Source: an uncultured Oscillospiraceae bacterium
GTDB taxonomy: Bacteria > Bacillota > Clostridia > Oscillospirales > Acutalibacteraceae
Assembly (NCBI GenBank): GCA_900549055.1
Contig: URNB01000001.1
Span: 26,206 to 90,205, forward strand
Direction of reading: 5' to 3'
Length of the DNA: 64,000 nt
Positions 34,704 through 43,252 of this stretch are shown one piece after another. Numbering within the stretch: position 1 is the stretch's first letter; each line of letters opens with the position of its first letter. A model generated the notes under the pieces. That model was not told where the DNA came from. It saw only the letters and a program-made list of their open reading frames with translations, and did no database searches. Both the position numbers and the translations under genes were made by a program.

Positions 34704-34728
34704 ATTATATTGCATAGGGCAATATAAT
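34704..34728 (+). promoter_or_regulatory. Inverted repeat at the asd transcription start
   Basis: ATTATATTGC and GCAATATAAT are perfect 10-bp arms around ATAGG. It overlaps the expected start of the asd transcript, so it may be a second operator or a 5' RNA hairpin. No matching regulator is encoded nearby. Confidence 0.55.
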
Positions 34729-34774
34729 TCAAGATTGAATTTTAAAAATGTCTTCAGAAGGAATGTGTTTTCAA

Positions 34775-35857
34775 ATGAAAAAGTACAATGTCGGTATAAT
34801 CGGCGCTACAGGAATGGTAGGTCAGCGCTTTGCGCTGCTGCTGCATAATCACCCGTGGTTCAATGTGACCGCGCTTGCAGCAAGCTCAAATTCAGCCGAC
34901 AAAAAATATACCGACGCAATAGGCAGCCGCTGGGCAATGAAAGAGCCTATACCCGAAAATTTACGGGATATGACCGTTTTTGATGCCGAGCGTGATATTG
35001 ATAAAATAACCGAACGGGTAGATTTCGTTTTCTGCGCCGTTAATATGAAAAAGGACGAAATAAAGGCGCTTGAAGAAAAATATGCAAAGCATGAGTGCCC
35101 CGTTGTTTCAAACAACAGTGCGCACCGCTTCACGCCCGACGTACCTATGATAATACCCGAAATCAACGCCGGGCACCTTGAAATAATACCCGCGCAGAGA
35201 AAGCGCCTCGGCACGAAGCGCGGCTTTATTGCGGTAAAATCAAACTGCTCGCTGCAAAGCTATGTGCCCGCCCTTTACCCGCTTGATGAAAAATTCGGCG
35301 TTGAAAGGGTGCTTGTTTCCACCTATCAGGCAATTTCGGGCGCGGGCAAGACCTTTGAACGCTGGCCCGAAATGATAGATAACGTTATCCCCTTTATCGG
35401 CGGCGAGGAAGAAAAGAGCGAAAAAGAGCCGCTTAAAATTTGGGGTAAGATAGAAAACGGCGAAATAGTACCGGCAGAAAGCCCGAAATTCACCGCGCAG
35501 TGTATTCGCGTGCCGGTATCGGACGGTCATTTAGCCTCGGTTTTCGTTGATTTTAAAAAGAAACCCACAAAAGAAGAAATACTTGAAATATGGGCAAACT
35601 ATTCGGGCGAGCCGCAAGCGCTCTCCCTGCCGCACGCGCCCAAGCAGTTTTTACATTATTACACCGAGGACGATATGCCGCAAACCAGACTTTGCAGAGA
35701 TTCCGAGGGCGGTATGGCAATATCCGTCGGGCGCTTGCGCGAGGATACGCAGTATGATTATAAGTTTGTCTGTGTATCGCACAATACTTTGCGCGGCGCG
35801 GCGGGCGGCGCGGTGCTTTTAGCCGAATTACTGTGTGCAAAGGGTTATATGGACTGA
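34775..35857 (+). CDS. asd: Aspartate-semialdehyde dehydrogenase
   Basis: A 360-residue cytosolic enzyme reducing aspartyl phosphate to aspartate semialdehyde, the branch point for diaminopimelate, lysine, threonine and methionine. The NADP-binding start is YNVGIIGATGMVGQRFALLL. The catalytic cysteine lies in AVKSNCSLQSYVPAL (about residue 160), with the substrate segment QAISGAGKTFERWPEM after it. Length and motifs fit the archaeal/fungal-type Asd found in Clostridia. ATG 34775 begins the conserved MKKYNVG; AAGGA lies twelve bases upstream, rather far. ATGs at 34748 and 34763 would add nine or four residues. It is the first gene of asd-dapA-dapB. Confidence 0.95.
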   Translation: MKKYNVGIIGATGMVGQRFALLLHNHPWFNVTALAASSNSADKKYTDAIGSRWAMKEPIPENLRDMTVFDAERDIDKITERVDFVFCAVNMKKDEIKALEEKYAKHECPVVSNNSAHRFTPDVPMIIPEINAGHLEIIPAQRKRLGTKRGFIAVKSNCSLQSYVPALYPLDEKFGVERVLVSTYQAISGAGKTFERWPEMIDNVIPFIGGEEEKSEKEPLKIWGKIENGEIVPAESPKFTAQCIRVPVSDGHLASVFVDFKKKPTKEEILEIWANYSGEPQALSLPHAPKQFLHYYTEDDMPQTRLCRDSEGGMAISVGRLREDTQYDYKFVCVSHNTLRGAAGGAVLLAELLCAKGYMD

Positions 35858-35883
35858 TTTTGTAAGAAACGGAGTGGTCTTTT

Positions 35884-36774
35884 ATGAAAAAACGCATATT
35901 CACGGGAGCAGCCACGGCACTTATCACCCCTATGAAAGCAGACGGCAGCGTAAATTTTGAGCGCCTTGAAACACTTGTTGACGAGCAGGTAAAGGGCGGA
36001 ATTGATGCGCTTGTGATCTGCGGTACTACGGGCGAAAAATCCACGCTTAATTATGATGAGCACGTTAAGGTTATTGAAACCGCCGCAAGAGTAAACGCAG
36101 GCAGAGTGCCGCTTATTGCAGGCACGGGCAGCAACGACACGGTGTATTCCGTAGGGCTTTGCGAGGACGCCGAAAAGGCGGGCGCCGACGCTTTTCTTAT
36201 GGTAACGCCGTATTACAACAAAACCTCGCAGCGCGGGCTTGTGGCGCACTACAACTACATTGCCGACCGCGTTAATAAGCCGATAATTCTTTATAACGTG
36301 CCCTCGCGCACGGGGGTTGCAATTAAGCCCGAAACCTACAAGGAGCTTTCAAAGCACCCGAATATAGTAGCCACCAAGGAGGCTAACGGTGATTTATCCT
36401 CGGTTGCTAAAACCCGCTATCTCTGCGGGGACGACCTTGATATTTATTCAGGAAACGACGACCAGGCCGTAGCTATGATGTCGCTCGGCGGAATTGGCGT
36501 TATTTCGGTGCTTTCAAACTTCCTGCCGGGGGTTATGCATAAGATGTGCGCCGAATACCTTGAGGGGCACACAAAAACCGCCGCAGAAATGCAAATAAAG
36601 TATGTGGGGCTTATGAACGCGCTTTTCAGCGACGTTAACCCCATTCCCGTAAAAGAGGCTATGAATATGTTAGGGCTTGAAGCGGGTCCCTGCCGCCTGC
36701 CGCTTTATCCTATGGAGAGTGCGGCGCGCGAGAAGCTTCGCGAAAAGCTTATAGAGTGCGGCTGCCTTAAATAA
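35884..36774 (+). CDS. dapA: 4-hydroxy-tetrahydrodipicolinate synthase
   Basis: A 296-residue TIM-barrel enzyme condensing pyruvate with aspartate semialdehyde. The Schiff-base lysine is in NIVATKEANGD (about residue 163). The catalytic tyrosine is in IILYNVPSRTG, and ICGTTGEKSTLNYDEH forms the substrate threonine/glycine loop. GGAGTGG lies six bases before the ATG, and the gap to asd is 26 bases. A 13-bp hairpin follows before dapB. Confidence 0.97.
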   Translation: MKKRIFTGAATALITPMKADGSVNFERLETLVDEQVKGGIDALVICGTTGEKSTLNYDEHVKVIETAARVNAGRVPLIAGTGSNDTVYSVGLCEDAEKAGADAFLMVTPYYNKTSQRGLVAHYNYIADRVNKPIILYNVPSRTGVAIKPETYKELSKHPNIVATKEANGDLSSVAKTRYLCGDDLDIYSGNDDQAVAMMSLGGIGVISVLSNFLPGVMHKMCAEYLEGHTKTAAEMQIKYVGLMNALFSDVNPIPVKEAMNMLGLEAGPCRLPLYPMESAAREKLREKLIECGCLK

Positions 36775-36787
36775 AAAACAAACTCAC

Positions 36788-36819
36788 TGCACCCGATAGG
36801 CTTTTACCTGTCGGGTGCA
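36788..36819 (+). other. Intercistronic hairpin between dapA and dapB
   Basis: TGCACCCGATAGG pairs with CCTGTCGGGTGCA (one G-U) around CTTTTA. No T tract follows, so it looks like an RNA processing or stability element rather than a terminator, and could reduce dapB expression relative to dapA. Confidence 0.55.
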
Positions 36820-36844
36820 ATTAAAAAGCGGAAGTGAAATACAT

Positions 36845-37600
36845 ATGATAAAAGTAATATTATGCGGGGCGTCGGGCAGAATGGGCGGCTTTGTGGCAAG
36901 CACTGCGGCTGCCGACAGCGATATTTCGGTCGTCGCGGGGGTTGACAAAATCAATAACGGCGAAAAATTTCCTATTTTTTCTTCCTTCGGCGATATAAAT
37001 GTTAAAGCCGATATGATAATTGATTTTTCCCACCCCTCAATGCTGGAGCCTATGCTTGAATACGCCGTAAAAAACAATATCCCCGTAGTTATTGCCACCA
37101 CAGGCTATGATAATTCACAGACCGAAAAAATACGCGCGGCGGCTGAAAATATTCCTGTATTTTTTACATTTAATATGTCGCTCGGCATAAACCTTGTGGC
37201 GGCGCTTGCAAAAAAAGCCGCAAAGGTACTCGGCGACGGCTTTGATATTGAAATAATAGAAAAGCACCATAACCAAAAGCTGGACGCGCCCTCTGGCACG
37301 GCAATAATGCTTGCGAACGGCATCAACTCGGTTTTCGGCGACACGTTGAATTATGAGTATGACCGCCACTCGGTAAGGCGCAAACGCCCGAAAAATGAGA
37401 TTGGCATACACTCGGTGCGCGGCGGCACGATAGTCGGCGAGCACGAGGTTATTTTTGCGGGGCACGATGAAGTTATAACCCTTTCCCACACCGCGCAGTC
37501 ACGCGAAATTTTCGCTGTGGGCGCAGTTAAGGCGGCAAAATTCCTTTACGGAAAGCCCGCCGGGCTTTATGATATGAGCAACGTTACAAATATCGAATGA
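36845..37600 (+). CDS. dapB: 4-hydroxy-tetrahydrodipicolinate reductase
   Basis: A 251-residue cytosolic enzyme reducing hydroxy-tetrahydrodipicolinate with NAD(P)H. The N-terminal VILCGASGRMGGFVAST is the nucleotide-binding loop. The catalytic motif EKHHNQKLDAPSGTA (about 131-145) contains the His-His pair and Lys. The C-terminal GVRGGTIVGEHEVIF-type segment (IHSVRGGTIVGEHEV) is present. ATG 36845 starts the conserved MIKVILCG; GGAAGTGA lies about eight bases upstream. It is the last gene of the operon, ending at a strong bidirectional terminator. Confidence 0.97.
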   Translation: MIKVILCGASGRMGGFVASTAAADSDISVVAGVDKINNGEKFPIFSSFGDINVKADMIIDFSHPSMLEPMLEYAVKNNIPVVIATTGYDNSQTEKIRAAAENIPVFFTFNMSLGINLVAALAKKAAKVLGDGFDIEIIEKHHNQKLDAPSGTAIMLANGINSVFGDTLNYEYDRHSVRRKRPKNEIGIHSVRGGTIVGEHEVIFAGHDEVITLSHTAQSREIFAVGAVKAAKFLYGKPAGLYDMSNVTNIE

Positions 37601-37604
37601 GTTT

Positions 37605-37644
37605 AAAAAACGGGCTGTTGTTTTTACACAACAGTCCGTTTTTT
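37605..37644. terminator. Bidirectional terminator between dapB and the acetyltransferase
   Basis: Seventeen-base arms (37605-37621 and 37628-37644) with one G-U pair, A6 on one side and T6 on the other. It serves both converging genes. Confidence 0.92.
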
Positions 37645-37647
37645 AAG

Positions 37648-38208
37648 TTATATTGTGCCTTTACAGTGGGTAACAGGCGCCTGCTTTTCTTTATGCTCGC
37701 CTATGATTTTTTCCATCCAAATCATATTGTACCAACGCCCGAACTTATAGCCGCATTTATGAAATTCGCCAACCTGCACAAAACCGATATGGCTGTGAAA
37801 TTCGGCGCTGTTTCTAGTCAGGTATTCGTCCTCGTTATCGGGATATCCGATACAGGCGTACATATTAAGAATACCCATCTTCTTAAGCTCTTTTTCCAGC
37901 GCCGCATAGAGCGTTTTTCCGATTCCGCACCTGCGGGCATTTTTATCAAGATAGATAGATGTCTCGCACGACCAATCGTAAGCTGCCCTGCCAACAAACG
38001 CGCCCGCATAGGCATATCCTGCAATAACCCCGTCCTTTACCGCCACCAAATACGGGTATTTCTGCATGGTTTTTTCCATTCTGCCGCGAAATTCTTCCAA
38101 AGTGGGCGTTGTATATTCAAAGGTTATCGCCGTGTTCTTCACATAATAATCGTATATTTCCAAAAGCCGCTCCGCGTCCTTAAGCTCTGCATTTCCGACA
38201 GTGATCAT
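37648..38208 (-). CDS. GNAT-family N-acetyltransferase (phosphinothricin acetyltransferase-like)
   Basis: A 186-residue acetyltransferase. ITVGNAELKDAERLLEIYDYYV begins the fold. The acetyl-CoA pyrophosphate loop is in LDKNARRCGIGKTLYAALE (about residues 90-108), followed by GIGYPDNE-like IGYPDNEDEY and HSHIGFVQVGEFHKCGYKFGRWYNMIWME, which matches the Pat/YwnH-type subgroup. Substrate is unknown; amino-acid or antibiotic N-acetylation are options. An ATG at 38337 gives a 43-residue N-terminal extension without homology. I reject it because a strong promoter lies within it. ATG 38208 has AAAGG nine bases upstream. Confidence 0.85.
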   Translation of the reverse strand: MITVGNAELKDAERLLEIYDYYVKNTAITFEYTTPTLEEFRGRMEKTMQKYPYLVAVKDGVIAGYAYAGAFVGRAAYDWSCETSIYLDKNARRCGIGKTLYAALEKELKKMGILNMYACIGYPDNEDEYLTRNSAEFHSHIGFVQVGEFHKCGYKFGRWYNMIWMEKIIGEHKEKQAPVTHCKGTI

Positions 38209-38242
38209 AAGCATTTGCCTTTCTGATAATAATTGCCTTATA

Positions 38243-38271
38243 ATTATAACATAAAGCGTATCCAATGACAA
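38243..38271 (-). promoter_or_regulatory. Promoter of the acetyltransferase
   Basis: Minus-strand TTGTCA (38266-38271), 17 bases, consensus TATAAT (38243-38248). The transcript would begin near 38236, about 28 bases before the chosen ATG, which decides the start of the acetyltransferase. Confidence 0.8.
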
Positions 38272-38339
38272 TACAAACCGCCGACCAGATTTTACTACTG
38301 CTTGCTTTTTCTTAACTTCTTGTGTTATTATATTCATGT

Positions 38340-38406
38340 GAAGTTACTTCCTTTCGATATTTGGTTTTGTGGTAAAAACATTATACCGTATTTGGAAGTT
38401 AACTTC
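38340..38406. promoter_or_regulatory. Paired GAAGT/ACTTC palindromes
   Basis: GAAGT-T-ACTTC (38340-38350) and GAAGTTAACTTC (38395-38406) are perfect palindromes about 45 bp apart. A minus-strand TATAAT (about 38380-38385) lies between them, and a further AACTTC half-site is at 38320-38325. This looks like a two-site operator in the 316-bp gap ahead of the ABC exporter genes. No regulator is adjacent. Confidence 0.5.
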
Positions 38407-38524
38407 TCTTTTTATCAGCCCGCATCATTTTAACACATAAATGAAAACCATACAAAAGCTTAACACCGACTTGAAAAATGCGGCGGGCGGTCATATAATG
38501 AAAGATACACAGGAGGAGAGATTT

Positions 38525-39229
38525 ATGCTTAAAATTGAAAATCTTACTAAAGTATACGGTGATAAAAAAGCCGTGGACGATTTAAGCCTGCACATAGCCC
38601 CCGGCGAAATTTACGGCTTTATAGGTCATAACGGCGCAGGAAAAACCACCACGCTTAAATCCGTTGCGGGAATTTTGCAATTTGACTCGGGCGAGATATA
38701 CATAAACGGAAAATCTGTAAAAGAGCAGCCGCTTGAATGTAAAAAAGATATTGCCTATATTCCCGATAACCCGGATCTGTACGATTTTATGAGCGGAATT
38801 AAATACCTTAATTTCATAGCTGATATTTTCGGTGTCGGCGCAGAGGACCGCGCGGCGCGCATTAAAAAATATGCCGATACCTTTGAGCTGACCGAAAGCC
38901 TGGCAGAGCCTATTGCCGCCTACTCCCACGGAATGAAGCAAAAGCTTGCAATAATAGCGGCGTGGCTGCATACCCCGAGGCTTATAATAATGGACGAACC
39001 CTTTGTGGGACTTGACCCGAAAGCCGCGCATATCCTTAAGAAAATGATGCGCGAGGAATGCGATAAGGGCGGCGCAATTTTCTTCTCAACCCACGTTTTG
39101 GAGGTCGCCGAAAAGCTTTGCGATAAGGTTGCCATTATAAAGGCGGGCAGGCTCATCCGCTCGGGCACAATGGAAGAAGTAAAGGGCGATGAATCCCTTG
39201 AGCAGGTATTCCTTGAGCTGGAGGATTGA
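38525..39229 (+). CDS. ABC transporter ATPase (ABC-2 exporter type)
   Basis: A 234-residue ATPase: Walker A GHNGAGKTTT (about 31-40), Q-loop region DIAYIPDNPDLYDFMSG, signature YSHGMKQKLAIIAA (divergent from LSGGQ, as in many CcmA-type exporters), Walker B RLIIMDEP, and switch histidine in FFSTHVLE. It drives the 530-residue permease immediately downstream. ATG 38525 has GGAGGAG six bases upstream; the frame extends 28 codons further up without homology. This subfamily lacks the C-terminal regulatory domain of sugar-import ATPases, so it is unlikely to power the ATPase-less importers elsewhere in the window. Confidence 0.93.
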   Translation: MLKIENLTKVYGDKKAVDDLSLHIAPGEIYGFIGHNGAGKTTTLKSVAGILQFDSGEIYINGKSVKEQPLECKKDIAYIPDNPDLYDFMSGIKYLNFIADIFGVGAEDRAARIKKYADTFELTESLAEPIAAYSHGMKQKLAIIAAWLHTPRLIIMDEPFVGLDPKAAHILKKMMREECDKGGAIFFSTHVLEVAEKLCDKVAIIKAGRLIRSGTMEEVKGDESLEQVFLELED

Positions 39230-39231
39230 GT

Positions 39232-40824
39232 ATGGTTAAAATACTTCTTAAAAAGCAGCTTACCGAAATATTCCGTGCCTATTTTTACGACGCTAAGAAA
39301 AACAAAGCCCGTTCCAAAGCGGCAATTACGGGCTATATAGTGCTGTTTGTAATTTTAATGGTCGGTATTCTCGGCGGAATGTTCACCTTTTTGTCGGTTT
39401 CGCTTTGCGGCGCACTGACGGCGGTCGGCTTTGACTGGCTCTATTTTGCGATAATGAGCTTGCTTGCAATATTTCTCGGCGCTTTCGGCAGCGTGTTCAA
39501 TACCTATTCGGGGCTCTACCTCGCAAAGGATAACGATCTGCTTTTATCTATGCCCATACCCGTGGGCACTATTATGGTTTCCCGCCTGCTCGGGGTCTAC
39601 CTTATGGGGCTTATGTATTCGGGCGTGGTGCTTATTCCCGCGGCAGCGGTTTATCTTATAATCGCGTCGCACAGCCTGCCTGCCGTTATCGGCTGCGTTT
39701 TGCTTGTGCTTTTAATTTCGGTTTTTGTGCTTACCGTTTCAAGTGCGCTCGGCTGGGTAGTGGCAAAAATAAGCTTAAAGCTGAAAAACAAAAGCTTTAT
39801 TACCGTAATAGTGTCGCTGCTGTTTTTCGGGGCTTATTATTTTGTATGCTTTAAGGCGCAGGATATTATAAGCGATTTAATAGTGAACGCCGCGAAATAC
39901 GGCGATAAGATAAAAGGCTCGGCATACCCCATTTACCTTTTCGGCAGAGTGGGAACGGGTGATTTTATGGCAATGCTTATTGTTTCGGCAGTTGTTTTGC
40001 TGCTGTTTGCGCTTATGTGGGTGCTTATTTCCCGCAGCTTTTTGAAAATTGCAACCGCAACGGGCAAAACGGCAAAGAAAAAATACCGCGAGACCGTCGC
40101 TCGGAAAAAGAGCGTACAATCGGCGCTTTTGCACAAGGAGTTTTCGCGGTTTGTATCAAGCCCCAATTATATGCTAAACTGCGGGCTGGGAATTTTGCTG
40201 CTGCCGGTTTTGGGCATAGCTCTGCTTATAAAGGGCAATACGCTTATGCTTGTAATGAATGAGCTTTTCGGCAAAAATTCGGGCAGCGCGGTTATACTGC
40301 TGTTTACCGCGGTGTGCGCAGCCGCCTCAATGAATGATATGGCGGCGCCCTCAATTTCGCTTGAGGGTAAATCGCTTTGGACCCTGCAGTCGCTGCCGGT
40401 AAAGCCGCTTGACATATTGAGGGCAAAGCTTAATATGCAGCTTATTTTAACGGGCGCGCCGGTTATAATTTGTATGCTTTGCGCGGCGTTTATGTTTACT
40501 CCCCTGCAATTTGTTTCGGCGTTTGTTTCGGCGCTTACATTCGTGCTGCTTTTGGCGCTTTTCGATTTGTTTGTAGGGCTTAAAATGCCCAACCTTAACT
40601 GGACGAGCGAAATAACTCCGATAAAGCAGAGCGGCGGAGTGATGATAGCAATGCTCGGAGGATTTATTTATACCGTAATCTATTGCGCACTGTTCTTTAT
40701 GGTGGGCTACAAGCTCGGCGCGGTGCAGTTTTTGCTGGCTGTTGCCGCAATTAATTTGATTTTGTCTGTTCTTATTTATTTGTGGCTTAAGAAAAAAGGA
40801 ACTGCTGTTTTTTCTGCACTTTAA
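39232..40824 (+). CDS. ABC-2-type exporter permease
   Basis: A 530-residue membrane protein with about twelve hydrophobic segments in two halves separated by a basic cytoplasmic loop (AKKKYRETVARKKSVQSALLHKEFSRF, about 285-310). The N-terminal DAKKNKARSKAAITGY and SMPIPVGTIMVSRLLGVY, together with SLEGKSLWTLQSLPVKPLDILRAKL in the second half, are typical of large ABC-2 exporters of Firmicutes with unassigned cargo. ATG 39232 has GGAGG seven bases upstream, overlapping the end of the ATPase gene. A TTG two codons earlier is rejected. Substrate unknown. Confidence 0.85.
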   Translation: MVKILLKKQLTEIFRAYFYDAKKNKARSKAAITGYIVLFVILMVGILGGMFTFLSVSLCGALTAVGFDWLYFAIMSLLAIFLGAFGSVFNTYSGLYLAKDNDLLLSMPIPVGTIMVSRLLGVYLMGLMYSGVVLIPAAAVYLIIASHSLPAVIGCVLLVLLISVFVLTVSSALGWVVAKISLKLKNKSFITVIVSLLFFGAYYFVCFKAQDIISDLIVNAAKYGDKIKGSAYPIYLFGRVGTGDFMAMLIVSAVVLLLFALMWVLISRSFLKIATATGKTAKKKYRETVARKKSVQSALLHKEFSRFVSSPNYMLNCGLGILLLPVLGIALLIKGNTLMLVMNELFGKNSGSAVILLFTAVCAAASMNDMAAPSISLEGKSLWTLQSLPVKPLDILRAKLNMQLILTGAPVIICMLCAAFMFTPLQFVSAFVSALTFVLLLALFDLFVGLKMPNLNWTSEITPIKQSGGVMIAMLGGFIYTVIYCALFFMVGYKLGAVQFLLAVAAINLILSVLIYLWLKKKGTAVFSAL

Positions 40825-40902
40825 AGCGCAGATGATAGGAAGGCGGGAAAGAGCGCACTCTTTCTCGCCTTCAATCTGTCGATAAACCCTAAAATTTGTT
40901 TT

Positions 40903-40927
40903 TGCGGCGGTAACGCTGCATTTTTTT
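40903..40927 (+). terminator. Terminator after the ABC exporter
   Basis: TGCGGCG pairs with CGCTGCA (one G-U) and is followed by T7. A second, longer hairpin just upstream (40839-40872, 15-bp arms GAAGGCGGGAAAGAG / CTCTTTCTCGCCTTC) has no T tract and may protect the 3' end. Confidence 0.75.
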
Positions 40928-40947
40928 GTTCCGAATTCCGCATTAAA

Positions 40948-42438
40948 TCAGCCTCCGTTTCTCCCGCCGGAGAGCCGCTTTACCGTGCTTATAAGCTCGT
41001 CGGTTATATCATCGCCGCTCATTCGCCACTCCCAGTTGCCGTAGGGTACGCCGGGGGTGTTCATTCGGGCGGAGGAATCAAGCTGCAGCCAGTCCTGCAT
41101 GGGTATTATCACCATTCGCGCGCGCGAGCGCATACCTGCGGCAATAAGACTCAGTACCGCCGAGCAGCTTTTATCGGCGGGCACCGTGCCCGAAAACATT
41201 ATTTTTTCCTTTTGCGTTGCCTTTTCAAACCAGCCGCGCACGGTGTCGTTATCGTGTGTGCCGGTGTAGCAAACGCAGTTTTTATCGTAGTTTTTAGGCA
41301 GGAACTGATTATCAAGGTCAGTGTCAAATGCAAACTGCAATATTTTCATGTTGGGAAAGCCCGTGTCTTCAATAAGTTTCTTCACCTCTGGCGTGTCCCC
41401 GCCTAAATCCTCGGCGATAATTTCCGCCGAAACCGCGGGCTTCACCATGTTCCAAAAGGCAAGCCCGGCGCCCTTTTCCCATTTCCCGCTTTTGGCGTTT
41501 TCTGCGCCGTAGGGTATTGTATAATAATCGGCAAAGGCGCGAAAATGGTCAATTCTTATAACATCGTAAAGCCGCGCATTATGCGCAAGGCGTTTTTTCC
41601 ACCAGTCGTAGCCGTCGGTCTTCATTGCATCCCAATCGTATATCGGGTTCCCCCAAAGCTGACCCGTTTCCGAGAAGACATCCGGCGGTACGCCCGCCAC
41701 CTGAGTTGGGGTCATATCGCGCCCCAGCTTAAACAAATCGGGGTTGCTCCATACGTCCGCACTGTCCAGTTGAATGTAAAACGGAATATCGCCTATTATT
41801 TTAATTCCTGCGGTATTTGCGTAATTTTTAAGCTTCATATATTGCTTAAAAAAGAAATACTGAACAATTTCGCATATTGTAATTTCTTCTGCGTGGGCGG
41901 TTTTAAAGGCTTTCAGGGTGTTGGGCAGGCGGTATTTAATGCCGTCATCAAGCTCCGAAAGGCTTTTATTGCGCGCGGACGCTTTTACCGCCGTAAACAG
42001 CGCATAATCCTGCAGCCAGTAGGCGTTTTCGCGGCGAAAATCGCGAAAGCCGCGGTCCTTGCGGTTGAAGTTTTTCGCAGCGCGTCTTATCAGCGGCAGC
42101 TTGAATTCCCGCGCGCGCTTATAATCAGCATTCTGCGAAAAGGCACTCTCGGGAATATCGGCAGGGGATAAAAGCCCGTCGTTTACAAGCTCGTCAAGGT
42201 CTATTAAAAGCGGCTCGCCGGCAAAGGAGCAAACCGAGCTGTAGGGCGAGTTACCCTTGCCGACGGGGCACAGCGGCAGCAGCTGCCAGTAGGTCTGACC
42301 GCTTTTTTTAAGAAAATCGACAAATCTGTAAGCCGCGGTGCCGAATGAGCCGATACCGTAGGGGGACGGCAGCGAGGTGATATGAAGAAGTATTCCGCTC
42401 TCTCTCGGATATTTTGTATCGTTACCCCTTAACAGCAC
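40948..42438 (-). CDS. malQ: 4-alpha-glucanotransferase (amylomaltase, GH77)
   Basis: A 496-residue cytosolic enzyme that disproportionates maltodextrins. Landmarks are RESGILLHITSLPSPYGIGSFG at the start, QTYWQLLPLCPVGKGNSPYSS, the nucleophile region YDVIRIDHFRAFADYY (about 285-300), the acid/base glutamate in EIIAEDLGGDTPEVK and the stabiliser in CYTGTHDNDTVRGWF. There is no ATG at the head. GTG 42438 with AAAGGGG nine bases upstream is the best start, overlapping the MalG-type permease by 17 bases. It is the last gene of the maltodextrin import operon and processes the imported sugar. Confidence 0.95.
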   Translation of the reverse strand: MLLRGNDTKYPRESGILLHITSLPSPYGIGSFGTAAYRFVDFLKKSGQTYWQLLPLCPVGKGNSPYSSVCSFAGEPLLIDLDELVNDGLLSPADIPESAFSQNADYKRAREFKLPLIRRAAKNFNRKDRGFRDFRRENAYWLQDYALFTAVKASARNKSLSELDDGIKYRLPNTLKAFKTAHAEEITICEIVQYFFFKQYMKLKNYANTAGIKIIGDIPFYIQLDSADVWSNPDLFKLGRDMTPTQVAGVPPDVFSETGQLWGNPIYDWDAMKTDGYDWWKKRLAHNARLYDVIRIDHFRAFADYYTIPYGAENAKSGKWEKGAGLAFWNMVKPAVSAEIIAEDLGGDTPEVKKLIEDTGFPNMKILQFAFDTDLDNQFLPKNYDKNCVCYTGTHDNDTVRGWFEKATQKEKIMFSGTVPADKSCSAVLSLIAAGMRSRARMVIIPMQDWLQLDSSARMNTPGVPYGNWEWRMSGDDITDELISTVKRLSGGRNGG

Positions 42439-43252
42439 CCGCCGCAACCCCTTTGATGATATATTTTTGCATGGAAAGATAGAAAATAATTACCGGTATG
42501 ACAGACAGCACAAGCATTGCCATTAAAGCGCCCATATCAACCGAGCCGTAGCCGCCCTTTAAATACTGCACGGCTATTGGTATGGTTTTATAATCTCTGC
42601 CTATAACAAGGTATGGCAGGAGATAGTCGTTCCATATCCACATAGTGTTGAGTATCGCAACGGTTATGGCCGTGGGCTTTAAAATGGGAAATACTACCCG
42701 CCAAAATGTGCCGAGCGGCGAGCAGCCGTCAATAGTGGCAGCCTCTTCAATTCCCAGCGGCACAGTTTTAATAAAGCCCGAATACATGAATACCGAAAGC
42801 CCCGCGCCGAAGCCTAAATAGATAAACACAAGCCCTATCGGGTTATCAAGGCTTAACACATTGGCGGTTTTCGACATTGTGAACATTACCATTTGAAAGG
42901 GCACTATCATTGAAAACACGAGCGCATAGTAAAATAATGATGAAAACACACCCTTTACCCGCACTATATACCATGCGCACATAGAGGTGCAAACGGTGAT
43001 AAGCGCGATTGAGGCGACGGTTATAAAGAGCGACCAGCCGAAAGCTACGGGAAAGCCGGTTGTTTCAATACCCGTGGTGTAATTTGAAAAACCGGCAAAC
43101 TCCGCTCCCATAGGAACGGTAAAAGGTGACGCCGCAATGGAAAACTTTGATTTAAAGGAATTCACCGCCACAACGACAACCGGGAAAATAAAAGCGGCGG
43201 CAAGGGCGATAAGCAGTAAAAAGGCAACCGCATTAAGCACTTTTCTTTTCAA
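42422..43252 (-). CDS. Maltodextrin-type ABC permease, MalG subunit
   Basis: A 276-residue membrane protein with six helices. It carries the EAA loop IEEAATIDGCSPLGTFWRVVFP (about residues 170-192) and the MalG-type end QKYIIKGVAAGAVKG. The start appears to be TTG 43252 placed one base after the stop of the MalF subunit, with AGAGGT about ten bases upstream. Tight packing with MalF and the binding protein indicates coupled synthesis. The malQ neighbour makes maltodextrins the likely substrate. No ATPase gene is present. Confidence 0.9.
   Translation of the reverse strand: MKRKVLNAVAFLLLIALAAAFIFPVVVVAVNSFKSKFSIAASPFTVPMGAEFAGFSNYTTGIETTGFPVAFGWSLFITVASIALITVCTSMCAWYIVRVKGVFSSLFYYALVFSMIVPFQMVMFTMSKTANVLSLDNPIGLVFIYLGFGAGLSVFMYSGFIKTVPLGIEEAATIDGCSPLGTFWRVVFPILKPTAITVAILNTMWIWNDYLLPYLVIGRDYKTIPIAVQYLKGGYGSVDMGALMAMLVLSVIPVIIFYLSMQKYIIKGVAAGAVKG

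Noticed and set aside
34631..34732. N-terminal extension of queA by 34 codons
   Set aside because: It has no family homology, the conserved protein starts at 34630, and the stretch contains the divergent asd promoter.
38209..38337. Longer acetyltransferase beginning at ATG 38337 with a ribosome-like site
   Set aside because: A consensus promoter lies within it and the GNAT fold begins at the later ATG. Kept only as a possible remnant.
38525..39229. This ATPase as the missing energiser of the sugar importers
   Set aside because: It lacks the C-terminal regulatory domain of MsmX/MalK proteins, has a divergent signature, and is coupled to its own ABC-2 permease.
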